Assembly (NCBI GenBank): GCA_913054135.1
Contig: CAJXJK010000001.1
Coordinates: forward strand, 62,001 to 126,000
Source of the DNA: an uncultured Flavobacteriales bacterium
GTDB lineage: Bacteria; Bacteroidota; Bacteroidia; Flavobacteriales_D; Crocinitomicaceae
Reading direction: 5' to 3'
DNA length: 64,000 nt
Shown piece after piece: positions 9,252 through 18,017 of the stretch (position 1 is the first letter of the stretch; every line of letters begins with the position of its first letter). The position numbers and the translations under genes were made by a program. Below the pieces are notes generated by a model. It did not search any database. It worked only from the letters and a program-made list of their open reading frames with translations, and was not told the DNA's origin.

Positions 9252-10109
9252 CTATTTCAAGAAAACTTTTCTGTTAATTGCATAATTATCTATCAATAAA
9301 GAGACGAAATATATACCTGAATGATTGAACTGTGAAATATCTACCTCATCATTCTGATTTCCTTGGGATTTACTTCCCAAAAATTCTCTATAAACTAATT
9401 TACCAGACATATCAATTACATTAAGAGTAACGTCTGATTGATCTATTGTCGAATACTGTAAGTTCATCACAGAAGCATCATTGTTCACTACTACATTATA
9501 TGCGGCGTCTAACTTTTCATGAGCTGTAATACTAGCATTGTCAACAACACCAATAGATTCTTGACCAAGATAAACTACATCACTTCCTGTTGAACCTCCA
9601 TTGTCAGTTGCATTAAAGGCATAATAAACAGTCAATGCACCCATATCTGTTGAAGGCGCGTTCCAAGTAAACGACCAATCAGTAATTCCGGTAGAAGAAG
9701 ATTGCTCAATATACTCTTTACCTCCAGCACTCGCAGTAGCAGAATTGGTTCCCGCATTAAATGTACCAGCAGCATTGTCAGACGCATCAAGAATAGTTAG
9801 TTGAAATCCATTTTTAGGACCTGAGGCTATTGAAAGATCTATTGTGTAAGATTGACCAGGTGTGTATTCATTATTTGCACCTGAAAAAGCATATGTAATG
9901 GTCCCAGCAGCAGATTGAGTTGAGCCCGTATGGCAATCGGTACAATTACCTTCGCCTGGCGCACCAGTTTTTCCGTCTGGAGGATTATTTGAATACATTA
10001 CACCTTCAATACCATCATTATGATATTTTGACATGTTTTCCTCCTTATCAAAGTATGAGAAACCCATGAAGCCCAAAACGGGGAGTAATAAAAGTAATTT
10101 TCTATTCAT
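9252..10109 (-). CDS. T9SS-exported protein with one CxxCH haem-binding site
   Basis: The 285-residue product has a Sec signal peptide (about residues 1-20), then the motif CTDCH at 56-60 in a Gly/Pro-rich segment typical of c-type haem attachment. A beta-sandwich domain follows (about 65-190), resembling the reelin-like choice-of-anchor V domains of Bacteroidota. The C-terminal 70 residues (LNVIDMSGKLVYREFL through GIYFVSLLI to a final KVFLK) are a type A T9SS sorting domain. The mature protein should therefore be on the cell surface or released. It is immediately downstream of the barrel and cytochrome genes on the same strand, separated by 145 bases, and has its own terminator. Haem attachment is inferred from the motif only. 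Confidence 0.85.
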   Translation of the reverse strand: MNRKLLLLLPVLGFMGFSYFDKEENMSKYHNDGIEGVMYSNNPPDGKTGAPGEGNCTDCHTGSTQSAAGTITYAFSGANNEYTPGQSYTIDLSIASGPKNGFQLTILDASDNAAGTFNAGTNSATASAGGKEYIEQSSSTGITDWSFTWNAPSTDMGALTVYYAFNATDNGGSTGSDVVYLGQESIGVVDNASITAHEKLDAAYNVVVNNDASVMNLQYSTIDQSDVTLNVIDMSGKLVYREFLGSKSQGNQNDEVDISQFNHSGIYFVSLLIDNYAINRKVFLK

Positions 10110-10172
10110 AGTTTTTAGTTTAAGGTTTTGTCGATTGCCCTATCAAATAATTACAATTTGAGGCGATAAATC

Positions 10173-10209
10173 TTATCTCATCAAACCTATGAAGAATCTG
10201 GTGAGATAA
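10173..10209. repeat. 8-bp inverted repeat between two secreted-protein genes
   Basis: TTATCTCA (10173-10180) and TGAGATAA (10202-10209) are perfect inverted copies with a 21-base spacer, 45 bases past the stop of the DUF5777 gene. There is no T run on the minus strand, so it may be a weak processing hairpin or a protein-binding site. Confidence 0.35.
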
Positions 10210-10254
10210 AAAGGTATAATTACGCTTATTTGAGGTATTATCCCTAAAAACAAC

Positions 10255-11106
10255 CTACAACTTGAACCTTCTATTTATAGAAAATCCGAATCTAAATTGA
10301 CCATCCAACCAATTTGAAGTTGTTCCCGGAATGAAAATATTTTCGTTTAATCCTCTACCATTAGAGAAGTGCAGGGCAAATGTGTGACCACCCGTTAAAA
10401 TTTCAAAACCAAAACTTAAAGGATCTTGTGCTACAATTGCGGCAGGTCTTCCAAAGACGTGATTATACTCAAATAGGATTCCTAAGGTCTTTGTGAATCT
10501 GAACCTACCAGAAGCACCAGCAAAGAAAAGTCCATTTTTGTCAGTAAAATCAACAAAATTCCTGTGATTATATCCCGCATTCACTTGAATAGAAATTCGC
10601 TCACCAAACTTCTTGGTAACCAAAAGTTGATTCGTGAAAATGAATCTGTTTAAGAATTTTGGATATGAAGTCACAGAAGTTGAATCTGTGCTTGCACTTG
10701 CATATGGAAGCACAACTGAACTCACAAAAGTTAGTGAAATTGGCATTCCGGTATCTTTTTGTTGAAGGATACTATATTTGGCAAAACCATCAAGAAGCTG
10801 TGTTCTTGCTCCTACCCCCTTGCATCTTCCTAGTCCAATATCTAAGTTATCAATGATTCCATATTCAAATGCTATTCTAACATCTGCCAAATTATCGAAA
10901 CCGTAAAAGTTTGAAAGTCCGCCGGCAGCACCGGCAATATCACCAAACTTATGAGCCACAATGAATTCTAGAGATTGCTTAGGTAACATTTCACTCGAAT
11001 GGTTGTTTATGACACGCGTACCTGCAAAAGTCTCATTTATCTTGTTTTGTGCAATTAAGCCAGAACTAAATATTACTGCCGTTAAAACTAATATCAATCT
11101 TTTCAT
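10255..11106 (-). CDS. DUF5777-family outer-membrane beta-barrel protein
   Basis: The 283-residue protein has a cleavable signal peptide (MKRLILVLTAVIFSSGLIAQ) and a body of alternating amphipathic strands ending in aromatic-rich RFGFSINRRFKL, typical of an outer-membrane barrel. The segment ETFAGTRVINNHSSEML followed by HKFGDIAG and IDNLDIGLGRCKG matches my memory of the DUF5777 family, for which no molecular function is established. It overlaps the end of the upstream cytochrome gene by four bases (ATGA), so the two are translationally coupled. That coupling suggests the barrel and the cytochrome work together, for example as a channel and electron carrier, but this is inference. Confidence 0.85.
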   Translation of the reverse strand: MKRLILVLTAVIFSSGLIAQNKINETFAGTRVINNHSSEMLPKQSLEFIVAHKFGDIAGAAGGLSNFYGFDNLADVRIAFEYGIIDNLDIGLGRCKGVGARTQLLDGFAKYSILQQKDTGMPISLTFVSSVVLPYASASTDSTSVTSYPKFLNRFIFTNQLLVTKKFGERISIQVNAGYNHRNFVDFTDKNGLFFAGASGRFRFTKTLGILFEYNHVFGRPAAIVAQDPLSFGFEILTGGHTFALHFSNGRGLNENIFIPGTTSNWLDGQFRFGFSINRRFKL

Positions 11107-12146
11107 TCAGTGGCCTTTTTTTCTATGTAAAACATTAAATCAAGCATTTGCTCATCACTCATGTTTTCAAAAGAGTACATGGGCATATATTGTTTTCTTC
11201 CGCTAATTGCGTACGTACCATATCTCGTAATGTGCGATACAGAAAACGAGTTGTATTTGTTTTTCTTTGCTAACAAAAACTTATGAGTCAACTTAGTGTC
11301 ATCTAAATCAAAATTCGTGATGTTTCGACCCACGGCATGACAATGCAGACATCCTTGTTTGTAAATGAACTCTCCATTTTCAGCACTTGGCTCATAACCT
11401 TCAATTTTAGGAATTTCTGAAGTTCCAAAATGCGCATCATTAATTTGATTGTATTTTGATTTCAGCAGTTCTACTGCCTTCTTATTATTAGAAGACATAT
11501 AAGCTGTGAACTCACCATATTCTCTTGAATTGAATTTCAAATCACAGACCTTTAGCTCTATAGATTTGTAATAATGCATCACTGATCTTATCTCCCAATC
11601 TTCCATTTCTCTCCCCTGAGAACATTGCGTAGCACACAGTTGAATGGCATTGAATAAAGTATCTCGTGTTGGTTTCACCAAATCACCATACTTCTTGGCA
11701 TAATCCCCATTATACCAATGTTCTTTATTGAACATGCCATAAAAAGTGGAAGCCGGTAAAAACGGAATATTATTTTTCTTACTGTATTCGAGAACTCTTT
11801 CTGGGGATTCGTCAGCAGGATCATCTGTTTCTAATTGCTGATTATGACAATCGGTACAAAGAAAGTATTTTGAAATTCTTGAAGTTGAACCATCTTTTAG
11901 TTTCCCAAATTTCACGAGCTCTTCTCCCATACGAGCCGAATCGTCACTAACATTCATAATGTAATGAAGTGGTCTTTCTTCATTCATCATATCAAGAGCA
12001 TAAGAAACTGAAACATCAGCAAGCTTATCTTCAAGAAATCTTGAATTTGAATAGGTAGATAAAGTTCCGCTCGATTTCCAATTAAATGCAAAAAGTGCAA
12101 GAATCAGAATTAAAAGCAGAGCTATTTGACTAAATTTCTTGAGCAT
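11103..12146 (-). CDS. Membrane-anchored c-type cytochrome, two CxxCH sites
   Basis: The 347-residue protein starts with an uncleaved or signal-anchor helix (about residues 7-22). It has covalent haem sites CTDCH at 97-101 and CLHCH at 266-270, the latter in a cytochrome c domain followed near the C-terminus by a methionine-rich segment (QYMPMYSFENM) that could give the axial ligand. A third cysteine pair, CATQC at 171-175, sits where another haem site might be expected but lacks the CxxCH spacing and histidine. The protein would face the periplasm. It starts 42 bases from the divergent recG and overlaps the DUF5777 gene by four bases. The electron donor and acceptor are unknown. Confidence 0.88.
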   Translation of the reverse strand: MLKKFSQIALLLILILALFAFNWKSSGTLSTYSNSRFLEDKLADVSVSYALDMMNEERPLHYIMNVSDDSARMGEELVKFGKLKDGSTSRISKYFLCTDCHNQQLETDDPADESPERVLEYSKKNNIPFLPASTFYGMFNKEHWYNGDYAKKYGDLVKPTRDTLFNAIQLCATQCSQGREMEDWEIRSVMHYYKSIELKVCDLKFNSREYGEFTAYMSSNNKKAVELLKSKYNQINDAHFGTSEIPKIEGYEPSAENGEFIYKQGCLHCHAVGRNITNFDLDDTKLTHKFLLAKKNKYNSFSVSHITRYGTYAISGRKQYMPMYSFENMSDEQMLDLMFYIEKKATE

Positions 12147-12157
12147 GTTTAACTTTG
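12126..12157 (+). promoter_or_regulatory. Promoter of recG
   Basis: TTG (12126-12128), a 21-base spacer and TAACTTTG (12150-12157) match the Bacteroidota -33/-7 promoter pattern. It lies 31 bases before the recG ATG and overlaps the start of the divergent cytochrome gene, so the two transcripts may interfere. Confidence 0.6.
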
Positions 12158-12188
12158 AATATCGAAATATAGAAATTATTTTGTTTGA

Positions 12189-14288
12189 ATGAGTAATATA
12201 TTATCCACACCAATTGAATACTTGAAAGGGGTTGGCCCTAAGCGTGGTGATATACTCAGAAAAGAGGCTCACCTATTTACTTTTGGAGACCTAATTCATT
12301 ATTTTCCATTTAGATACATTGATAAATCATCATACAATTTGGTGAGAGATGTTGCACATCACGAAGGTGCCGTTCAGTTAAAAGGTCAAATTATCGGCTA
12401 TAAAGAAGTCAAGTTTGGAAAAGGAAAACGACTTGAAGTAGTATTTGAAGATGAAAGTGGTCGGATTGACTTGATTTGGTTCAAAGGTGGTAAGTGGATT
12501 GCTCCAAAACTCGTAATTGGCGGATGGGTGAAAGTTTACGGAAAGGCCAAAAAGTTTGGAGCCAAGTACAACATTGCTCATCCAGACATGGAATTTCTCA
12601 AGCATGAAAAAGAAGATTCTTTAGGCCTTCAGGCGGTTTATCATTCTGGTGAAAAGCTTCAAAATCTTGGATTCACATCAAAAGGGATTGAAAGAACTAT
12701 AGCCCAACTAATACCTCAACTTAAAAATGAGGTAGATGACTTTTTGCCAAGATGGTTAATTAATGACTTGAACTTAATTTCACGAGAAGAAGCATTAGTT
12801 AAAATACATCAACCCTCTAATTATGATGAGGCTAAGAAAGCTCAGCTGAGACTTAAATTTGAAGAACTATTCTTATTGCAACTTGAGCTCGTTTTTAGAA
12901 AAGAGATTACTAAAAAGAGGATTAAAGGAATTAAGCTAGATAAGATAGGAGATGCATTTAATACATTCTTTAACGAACATCTGCCATTTGAATTAACAGG
13001 TGCTCAGAAGAAGGTTATCAAAGAAATTAGAGCTGACATAAGTACTGGCATACATATGAACAGGCTACTACAAGGTGATGTTGGTTCAGGAAAAACCTTA
13101 GTCGCTTTGATGACCATGCTCTTGGCTGTAGATAATGGCTACCAAGCCTGTATCATGGCGCCAACAGAAATCTTAGCTCGACAACATTTTGAGACCATTT
13201 CAAACTTTCTAGAAAAAATGGATTTGAAAGTGGCGGTTCTTACGGGATCGACAAAAAAGGCCGAACGAAAAATATTACATGAACAGCTACTTTCAGGTGA
13301 AATTGACATTTTATGTGGAACCCACGCCTTGCTTGAAGACATTGTTCAATACAAAGATTTGGGACTAGCAATCATTGATGAACAGCATAGGTTTGGAGTT
13401 GCACAAAGATCAAGACTTTGGAAAAAGAACACTTTGCCTCCTCACATTTTAGTTATGACAGCAACTCCGATTCCGAGAACCTTAGCACTAACTTTTTATG
13501 GTGATTTGGATGTAAGTGTAATTGACGAATTACCACCAGGAAGAAAAGAAATTCAAACCTCTCATAGACTAGAATCAGCAAGACTAAATGTCTTTGGATT
13601 TATTGAAAAGGAAATTGAGAAAGGACGTCAAATCTATATTGTTTATCCACTAATTCAAGAATCAGAAACTTTAGACTATAACAATCTAATGGATGGCTTT
13701 GAATCGATCACCAGGAGATTCCCTTTACCCAAATACCGAGTTAGCATTGTTCACGGAAAGATGAAACCTGCTGACAAGGATTATGAAATGCAACAATTTG
13801 CAAAGGGGAACACGCACATTATGGTTGCTACAACTGTAATAGAAGTTGGGGTTAATGTTCCTAATGCATCAGTGATGATTATAGAAAGCTCAGAGAAATT
13901 TGGATTATCACAATTACATCAATTAAGAGGAAGGGTTGGTAGAGGAGCTGATCAATCTTATTGTATTTTGATGACAGGATACAAACTAGGTGAAGATGCT
14001 AAAAAACGTCTGGCCACCATGGTGGATACTAATGATGGATTCAAGATATCAGAGGTTGACCTGAAATTGAGAGGACCCGGTGACATCATGGGAACTCAAC
14101 AAAGTGGAATCCTAAATTTAAAATTGGCTGATTTAGCTAAAGATTCACAAATAGTCCAGTTAGCAAGAGACAAGGCTTTAGAACTTGTTGAGAAAGATCC
14201 AGAACTCAAAGACAGAGATCATCAAAATATTGCTCGAGTGTTGAGAGCAATCATCAAATCAAAGCCAAACTGGAGCCGAATAAGCTAG
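12189..14288 (+). CDS. recG: ATP-dependent DNA helicase RecG
   Basis: RecG remodels stalled replication forks and branched recombination intermediates. The 699 residues have the full family plan. The N-terminal wedge domain with OB fold begins IEYLKGVGPKRGDIL. The helicase core follows, with Walker A GDVGSGKT, the RecG-type motif II DEQHRFGV, motif III TATPIPRT, motif V ATTVIEVGVNVPNA and motif VI QLRGRVGRG. The C-terminal region has the LKLRGPGDIMGTQQSG segment. Length is standard. It is a lone gene divergent from the cytochrome operon. Confidence 0.96.
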   Translation: MSNILSTPIEYLKGVGPKRGDILRKEAHLFTFGDLIHYFPFRYIDKSSYNLVRDVAHHEGAVQLKGQIIGYKEVKFGKGKRLEVVFEDESGRIDLIWFKGGKWIAPKLVIGGWVKVYGKAKKFGAKYNIAHPDMEFLKHEKEDSLGLQAVYHSGEKLQNLGFTSKGIERTIAQLIPQLKNEVDDFLPRWLINDLNLISREEALVKIHQPSNYDEAKKAQLRLKFEELFLLQLELVFRKEITKKRIKGIKLDKIGDAFNTFFNEHLPFELTGAQKKVIKEIRADISTGIHMNRLLQGDVGSGKTLVALMTMLLAVDNGYQACIMAPTEILARQHFETISNFLEKMDLKVAVLTGSTKKAERKILHEQLLSGEIDILCGTHALLEDIVQYKDLGLAIIDEQHRFGVAQRSRLWKKNTLPPHILVMTATPIPRTLALTFYGDLDVSVIDELPPGRKEIQTSHRLESARLNVFGFIEKEIEKGRQIYIVYPLIQESETLDYNNLMDGFESITRRFPLPKYRVSIVHGKMKPADKDYEMQQFAKGNTHIMVATTVIEVGVNVPNASVMIIESSEKFGLSQLHQLRGRVGRGADQSYCILMTGYKLGEDAKKRLATMVDTNDGFKISEVDLKLRGPGDIMGTQQSGILNLKLADLAKDSQIVQLARDKALELVEKDPELKDRDHQNIARVLRAIIKSKPNWSRIS

Positions 14289-14377
14289 AAATCAACAATC
14301 AATTGGTTTTAATTTTTCATTTCATGCATCTAAGCTGGCCTGATTTGTGATAATTTGGTTTCATAAAAATCACACTT

Positions 14378-14752
14378 ATGAAAAATTTGGTTTTACTTAT
14401 CGTGCTTTGTGTTTCCAATTTTGCTGTTGCTCAGGTATACGGAGAAATCTTTATGGACAAGCGAGAAATCGTAAAAGACATTGATTACACAGTTAATTAT
14501 AGCAAAGAGGGAAAACTCGTATTTGACATAAAAGTGAATACTGACGGTAAGGTAACTTCTTGTTTTATAAATGAAGATAAAAGTACAATTACTGCCAAGG
14601 GGCCTATGATGAAAGCTAAGTCAAAAATTATGGGACAGCTGGTTTTTGGAAGAGGAATTGGCCTCCCACAATTTCACTCTGGCTATGTGCAAATAACTAC
14701 TACTCAAGGAGAAAACACACAAGAGGATAATAGATTCAAGCCCCCCTATTAA
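14378..14752 (+). CDS. Small secreted protein with TonB C-terminal-like fold
   Basis: The 124-residue product has a signal peptide (MKNLVLLIVLCVSNFAVAQ). The middle segment, GKLVFDIKVNTDGKVTSCFI followed by a variable loop and AKSKIMGQLVFGRG, resembles the TonB C-terminal or energy-transducer-like repeat frequent in Bacteroidota, where the sequence runs as a glycine turn, a strand with F-V-N-DG-V, and a helix ending in F. There is no membrane anchor after the signal, so it is a periplasmic or secreted stand-alone version. Function is unknown. It is followed after 84 bases by the SGNH/T9SS gene on the same strand. Confidence 0.75.
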   Translation: MKNLVLLIVLCVSNFAVAQVYGEIFMDKREIVKDIDYTVNYSKEGKLVFDIKVNTDGKVTSCFINEDKSTITAKGPMMKAKSKIMGQLVFGRGIGLPQFHSGYVQITTTQGENTQEDNRFKPPY

Positions 14753-14836
14753 ATTGGAATCCAATAATTGAGGTTTTAAGGTAATCTTCGGTGGCAACCT
14801 AAGAATCTGAAGGGCGTTTGGCTTAAAAATCATATT

Positions 14837-16051
14837 ATGAAGTTTATTTTTGCCCTCTCTATCCTCATCAGCTCAGCTGCATTTTCACAAACAACAAAGA
14901 AAGCCTGTTTCTTAGGCAACAGTTATACTGGTGTCAATGATTTGCCAGGTTTAATCTCAAGCATTGCAACAGCTGACGGAAATACACTAACCAAAGATCA
15001 AAACACGCCGGGAGGATACACCCTCATGGGGCATGCTACAAACAATACTTCTCTCACAAAAATTGCTGCAGACAATTGGGATTTTGTCATTTTACAAGAT
15101 CAAAGTCAAATGCCATCTTTCCCTTATTCTCAAGTACAATCAGATGTATATCCTTATGCCGAAATTCTTTGTGACTCAATCAGGAGTGCTAATGAATGTG
15201 CGATTCCACTTTTCTATAATACATGGGGAAGACGTGACGGAGATCCTCAATGGGACTCAATCAACACATTTGACAAGATGAATGAAAGGCTATTCAATGC
15301 CTATGAGAATATGACAGACTTTAACGCCGGTATGCGAGCACCAGCAGGATCTGGTTTTGACCATGTCGATAACGACCTAACTTCTCCTATTACACATACC
15401 GATTTATATGCAACAGATGGAAGTCACCCATCTATTTATGGTTCATTTTTAACCGCCTGCATCTTTTATGAAATCATTTTTGATGAGGATGTTCAAGGAA
15501 ACACACATTTACCTTCTGGAATCACGGCACCAATTGCTGCTTACTTGCAAACAACTGCTCATCATGTAGTGCACGAAGTTGATTCAATTGAAGTTGACTT
15601 TACCGCACCAGAGGCAAACCTTAGTTATACTGAGAATATTTTTGAAGTTACCTTCACCAATGAAAGCACACATGACTTTGAATGGTTATGGGATTTCGGA
15701 AATGGAAATACCTCAACTGAAGAGAACCCAATTTTTGACTTTGGACAAAGCGGAGATTTTGAAGTCACTTTAACCGTATACAATTGTGGTCAAGAAGATG
15801 ACACAACTTTTTGGGTTTCTTTAAATACCACAGGAATTGAAGAGCAAGCAAAAGATTTCAAGGTTTTTCCAAACCCTTCTCAGGGTGAAGTCTCAATTAC
15901 GGCAGTCTCAGAATTTGATTACCTCATTTACGACATTGAAGGAAGATTAATCAGAAGAGGTAAAGGCAACAAAAAAGCCGACCTCTTATTAGAGACCGGC
16001 TTATATTTTGTTGAAGTAAATGGCAAGCGCCAGAAACTTATAATTCTTTAA
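14837..16051 (+). CDS. T9SS-exported SGNH-type hydrolase with PKD domain
   Basis: The 404-residue protein has a signal peptide (residues 1-18) and then an SGNH/GDSL-like hydrolase domain (about 20-240). The nucleophile block appears as FLGNSYT (Ser29), and the C-terminal catalytic pair as DGSHPS, which supplies an Asp and His. A PKD domain follows (about 255-335) with WDFGNGNTSTEENP. The last 65 residues, starting VFPNPSQGEVSIT, are a type A T9SS sorting domain. It is probably a surface or secreted esterase acting on polysaccharide or lipid, but the substrate is unknown. The stop overlaps the convergent DUF4956 gene by four bases. Confidence 0.87.
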   Translation: MKFIFALSILISSAAFSQTTKKACFLGNSYTGVNDLPGLISSIATADGNTLTKDQNTPGGYTLMGHATNNTSLTKIAADNWDFVILQDQSQMPSFPYSQVQSDVYPYAEILCDSIRSANECAIPLFYNTWGRRDGDPQWDSINTFDKMNERLFNAYENMTDFNAGMRAPAGSGFDHVDNDLTSPITHTDLYATDGSHPSIYGSFLTACIFYEIIFDEDVQGNTHLPSGITAPIAAYLQTTAHHVVHEVDSIEVDFTAPEANLSYTENIFEVTFTNESTHDFEWLWDFGNGNTSTEENPIFDFGQSGDFEVTLTVYNCGQEDDTTFWVSLNTTGIEEQAKDFKVFPNPSQGEVSITAVSEFDYLIYDIEGRLIRRGKGNKKADLLLETGLYFVEVNGKRQKLIIL

Positions 16052-16695
16052 TCTTCACCAAAAAACTCTTCGTGATTATCTGATTGATAAAAGATTCTAA
16101 TTTGAGCAGTATCCTTTAAAAAGTCAATTTTACCAATTAATATTTTGGTGATTTTCAAACCAGTCCTTTTTTCAAGGTCGGCTTGAAGTGCAGGTCTATT
16201 CTCTGGTTTAATCAAATCAATTTTCTCATAGATTATCGTTTTACTCATTTCATGGTTTTGTAAAACCACATACTCTAATAAGTAAACGAAACCAACAGTT
16301 CCTGCATTAACGAATAACAATTCGGCCAAGCTTATTTGTTTTCCGGCTAGTGCATTCACGACAGCCAAGCCAATTGCGACAAACAAGTAGGTCATCTCTT
16401 TAATCCTGACGGTACCTGTACGATACCTAATTATTCCAAAGATGGCAAAGAGTCCAAGCCCCATTCCCATATCAATCTCAAGCTTTTTTAATGCAAAACA
16501 TATCATGAATGATATGACCGAAATCATGTAGTAAGTGAAGAGATAATCTTTTCTCTGAGTTTTTCGATAATAAATGAATCTTATCAAAATCGTCAAAAAG
16601 ACGAAGTTGATTATAAACCTGTACAGCAACTTGTAAAAGTCATCATCCATCATGGGAATCCCCATGAATGTATATATAGCATCTTGATCCGGCAT
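16048..16695 (-). CDS. DUF4956-family membrane protein
   Basis: The 215-residue protein has about four transmembrane helices in its first 130 residues, including FGIIRYRTGTVRIKEMTYLF, the conserved block of DUF4956, and a soluble C-terminal part with DLEKRTGLKITKILIGKIDFLKDTAQIRI. The family has no established activity but is regularly encoded with VTC-domain proteins. Here it starts one base after the VTC gene stop, which supports a shared function at the inner membrane, probably in polyphosphate or related anionic polymer metabolism (inference). Confidence 0.85.
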   Translation of the reverse strand: MPDQDAIYTFMGIPMMDDDFYKLLYRFIINFVFLTILIRFIYYRKTQRKDYLFTYYMISVISFMICFALKKLEIDMGMGLGLFAIFGIIRYRTGTVRIKEMTYLFVAIGLAVVNALAGKQISLAELLFVNAGTVGFVYLLEYVVLQNHEMSKTIIYEKIDLIKPENRPALQADLEKRTGLKITKILIGKIDFLKDTAQIRIFYQSDNHEEFFGED

Positions 16696-16696
16696 C

Positions 16697-17452
16697 TTAA
16701 TTCTTTAATTTATCTATCAATAATAATTTCGGTTTAAAGTTATTCGCTTTCAAACCAGGATTCAGTTTAGCTGTTCCTACGCAATATTTACTAAAACCGT
16801 TCGGCCTAACCAGGTTTTTCTTCATTAATTCGTAGAATAAGCTTTTGCGATTAACCTTTTCTTGTTTCAATTCTGCAATGACAATGTGCGGAAAAGATTG
16901 AACGTTATCCCCGTCTTGAAAACCTAAATTCAAATCTAAGGTTAATCGTTCTTTTTCAACTTTGTTCACCAATGTAATACGATCAAAAGAGTTCCACATT
17001 TTTGACTCCAAACCATACTCCTTGCCTATTACAGCATCAATGTACTCTTTAGAACCTGAAGAGAGAACCTTCTCAAAATCATCAACTCTAATCCTTTTTT
17101 TATCAGTTCTTCCTTTAAATTTTCGTTTCACTTCGAGAAAACATAAATCAGATCCGATATACTTTCTGATTCTTACTTTAAACCTTAAGCTTCTTTCATT
17201 ATGATGATCTAAATAAAAATCAAATTTCTCGGTATCAAAATACTGAGTAGAATAACCACTCATTCTGGTTCCGGCGATTTCAAGCGATCGGTAACCTTCT
17301 TTTAGAATCGGTAATATCTCATTAAAGGTCTTTCTTGAAACTACAAACTTAGTATCGGTACGGTTCATAAGCGCAACCTCATTCATCTGTTCCAAGGTGA
17401 TTGGATCAAATTCATCAAGTAATTTTTTTTCGCCGTAACGCTCGAATTCCAT
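16697..17452 (-). CDS. VTC domain (polyphosphate polymerase-like) protein
   Basis: The 251-residue protein is a single VTC domain of the CYTH/triphosphate-tunnel metalloenzyme superfamily, known in yeast Vtc4 to polymerise polyphosphate from ATP. Tunnel-lining basic and acidic residues can be seen in MNRTDTKFVVS, STQYFDTEKFDFYLDHHNE, RFKVRIRKY, LEVKRKFKGRTDKKRI and IVIAELKQE. The order and spacing are as expected, so the active site looks intact. There is no membrane segment; the adjacent DUF4956 protein may anchor it. Polymerase activity in bacteria is inferred from the fold and has not been shown for this protein. Confidence 0.87.
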   Translation of the reverse strand: MEFERYGEKKLLDEFDPITLEQMNEVALMNRTDTKFVVSRKTFNEILPILKEGYRSLEIAGTRMSGYSTQYFDTEKFDFYLDHHNERSLRFKVRIRKYIGSDLCFLEVKRKFKGRTDKKRIRVDDFEKVLSSGSKEYIDAVIGKEYGLESKMWNSFDRITLVNKVEKERLTLDLNLGFQDGDNVQSFPHIVIAELKQEKVNRKSLFYELMKKNLVRPNGFSKYCVGTAKLNPGLKANNFKPKLLLIDKLKN

Positions 17453-17540
17453 AAATCAAAAGTAACTTAATTTTGTATATTACATATAAACAAAGCCATA
17501 GTCAATTAGACGAGGAATTTTGAAAATGGTTTAACTACTT

Positions 17541-18014
17541 ATGAAAAACAAAACAATTCAGGTCAATTACAAAGAAGGAAATGACTTAACTGCATTTGAT
17601 GCAAAAACAAAAGATTTGATTGAGCAAACAATTGCTTTCTCTAAAAACGCTTATGCGCCATACTCAAATTTTCACGTAAGTGCTTGTCTCATATTAGACA
17701 ATGGTAAAGTAGTAAAAGGGACAAACGTTGAAAACGCCTCTTATCCCGTTTCTATTTGCGCAGAAAGAACTTTGCTATCACATACTGTATCTAATTATCC
17801 TTCAAATAAAATTGAGAAAATCGCCATCTACGTTGACAAGAACTTAAGTGAGCCCGTTCCACCATGTGGAGTTTGTAGACAAACATTGTTAGAAGTCGAA
17901 AAACGACAAGAGCAGGACATTGAAGTCATATTAATTAGTCAAAGTGGAACCTATATCGTATTCGAGAAATGTTCAGATTTATTACCTCTTTATTTTGATG
18001 GAGAAGCGTTATAG
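17541..18014 (+). CDS. cdd: Cytidine deaminase
   Basis: This enzyme deaminates cytidine and deoxycytidine to uridine and deoxyuridine for pyrimidine salvage. The zinc and catalytic residues are present: ICAERT gives Cys73 and Glu75, and PPCGVCRQ gives Cys109 and Cys112, with substrate residues in APYSNFHV and TNVENASYP. The 157 residues match the homotetrameric short form, with about 15 extra residues at the N-terminus. It ends three bases before the convergent DUF4919 gene. Confidence 0.95.
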   Translation: MKNKTIQVNYKEGNDLTAFDAKTKDLIEQTIAFSKNAYAPYSNFHVSACLILDNGKVVKGTNVENASYPVSICAERTLLSHTVSNYPSNKIEKIAIYVDKNLSEPVPPCGVCRQTLLEVEKRQEQDIEVILISQSGTYIVFEKCSDLLPLYFDGEAL

Positions 18015-18017
18015 CTT

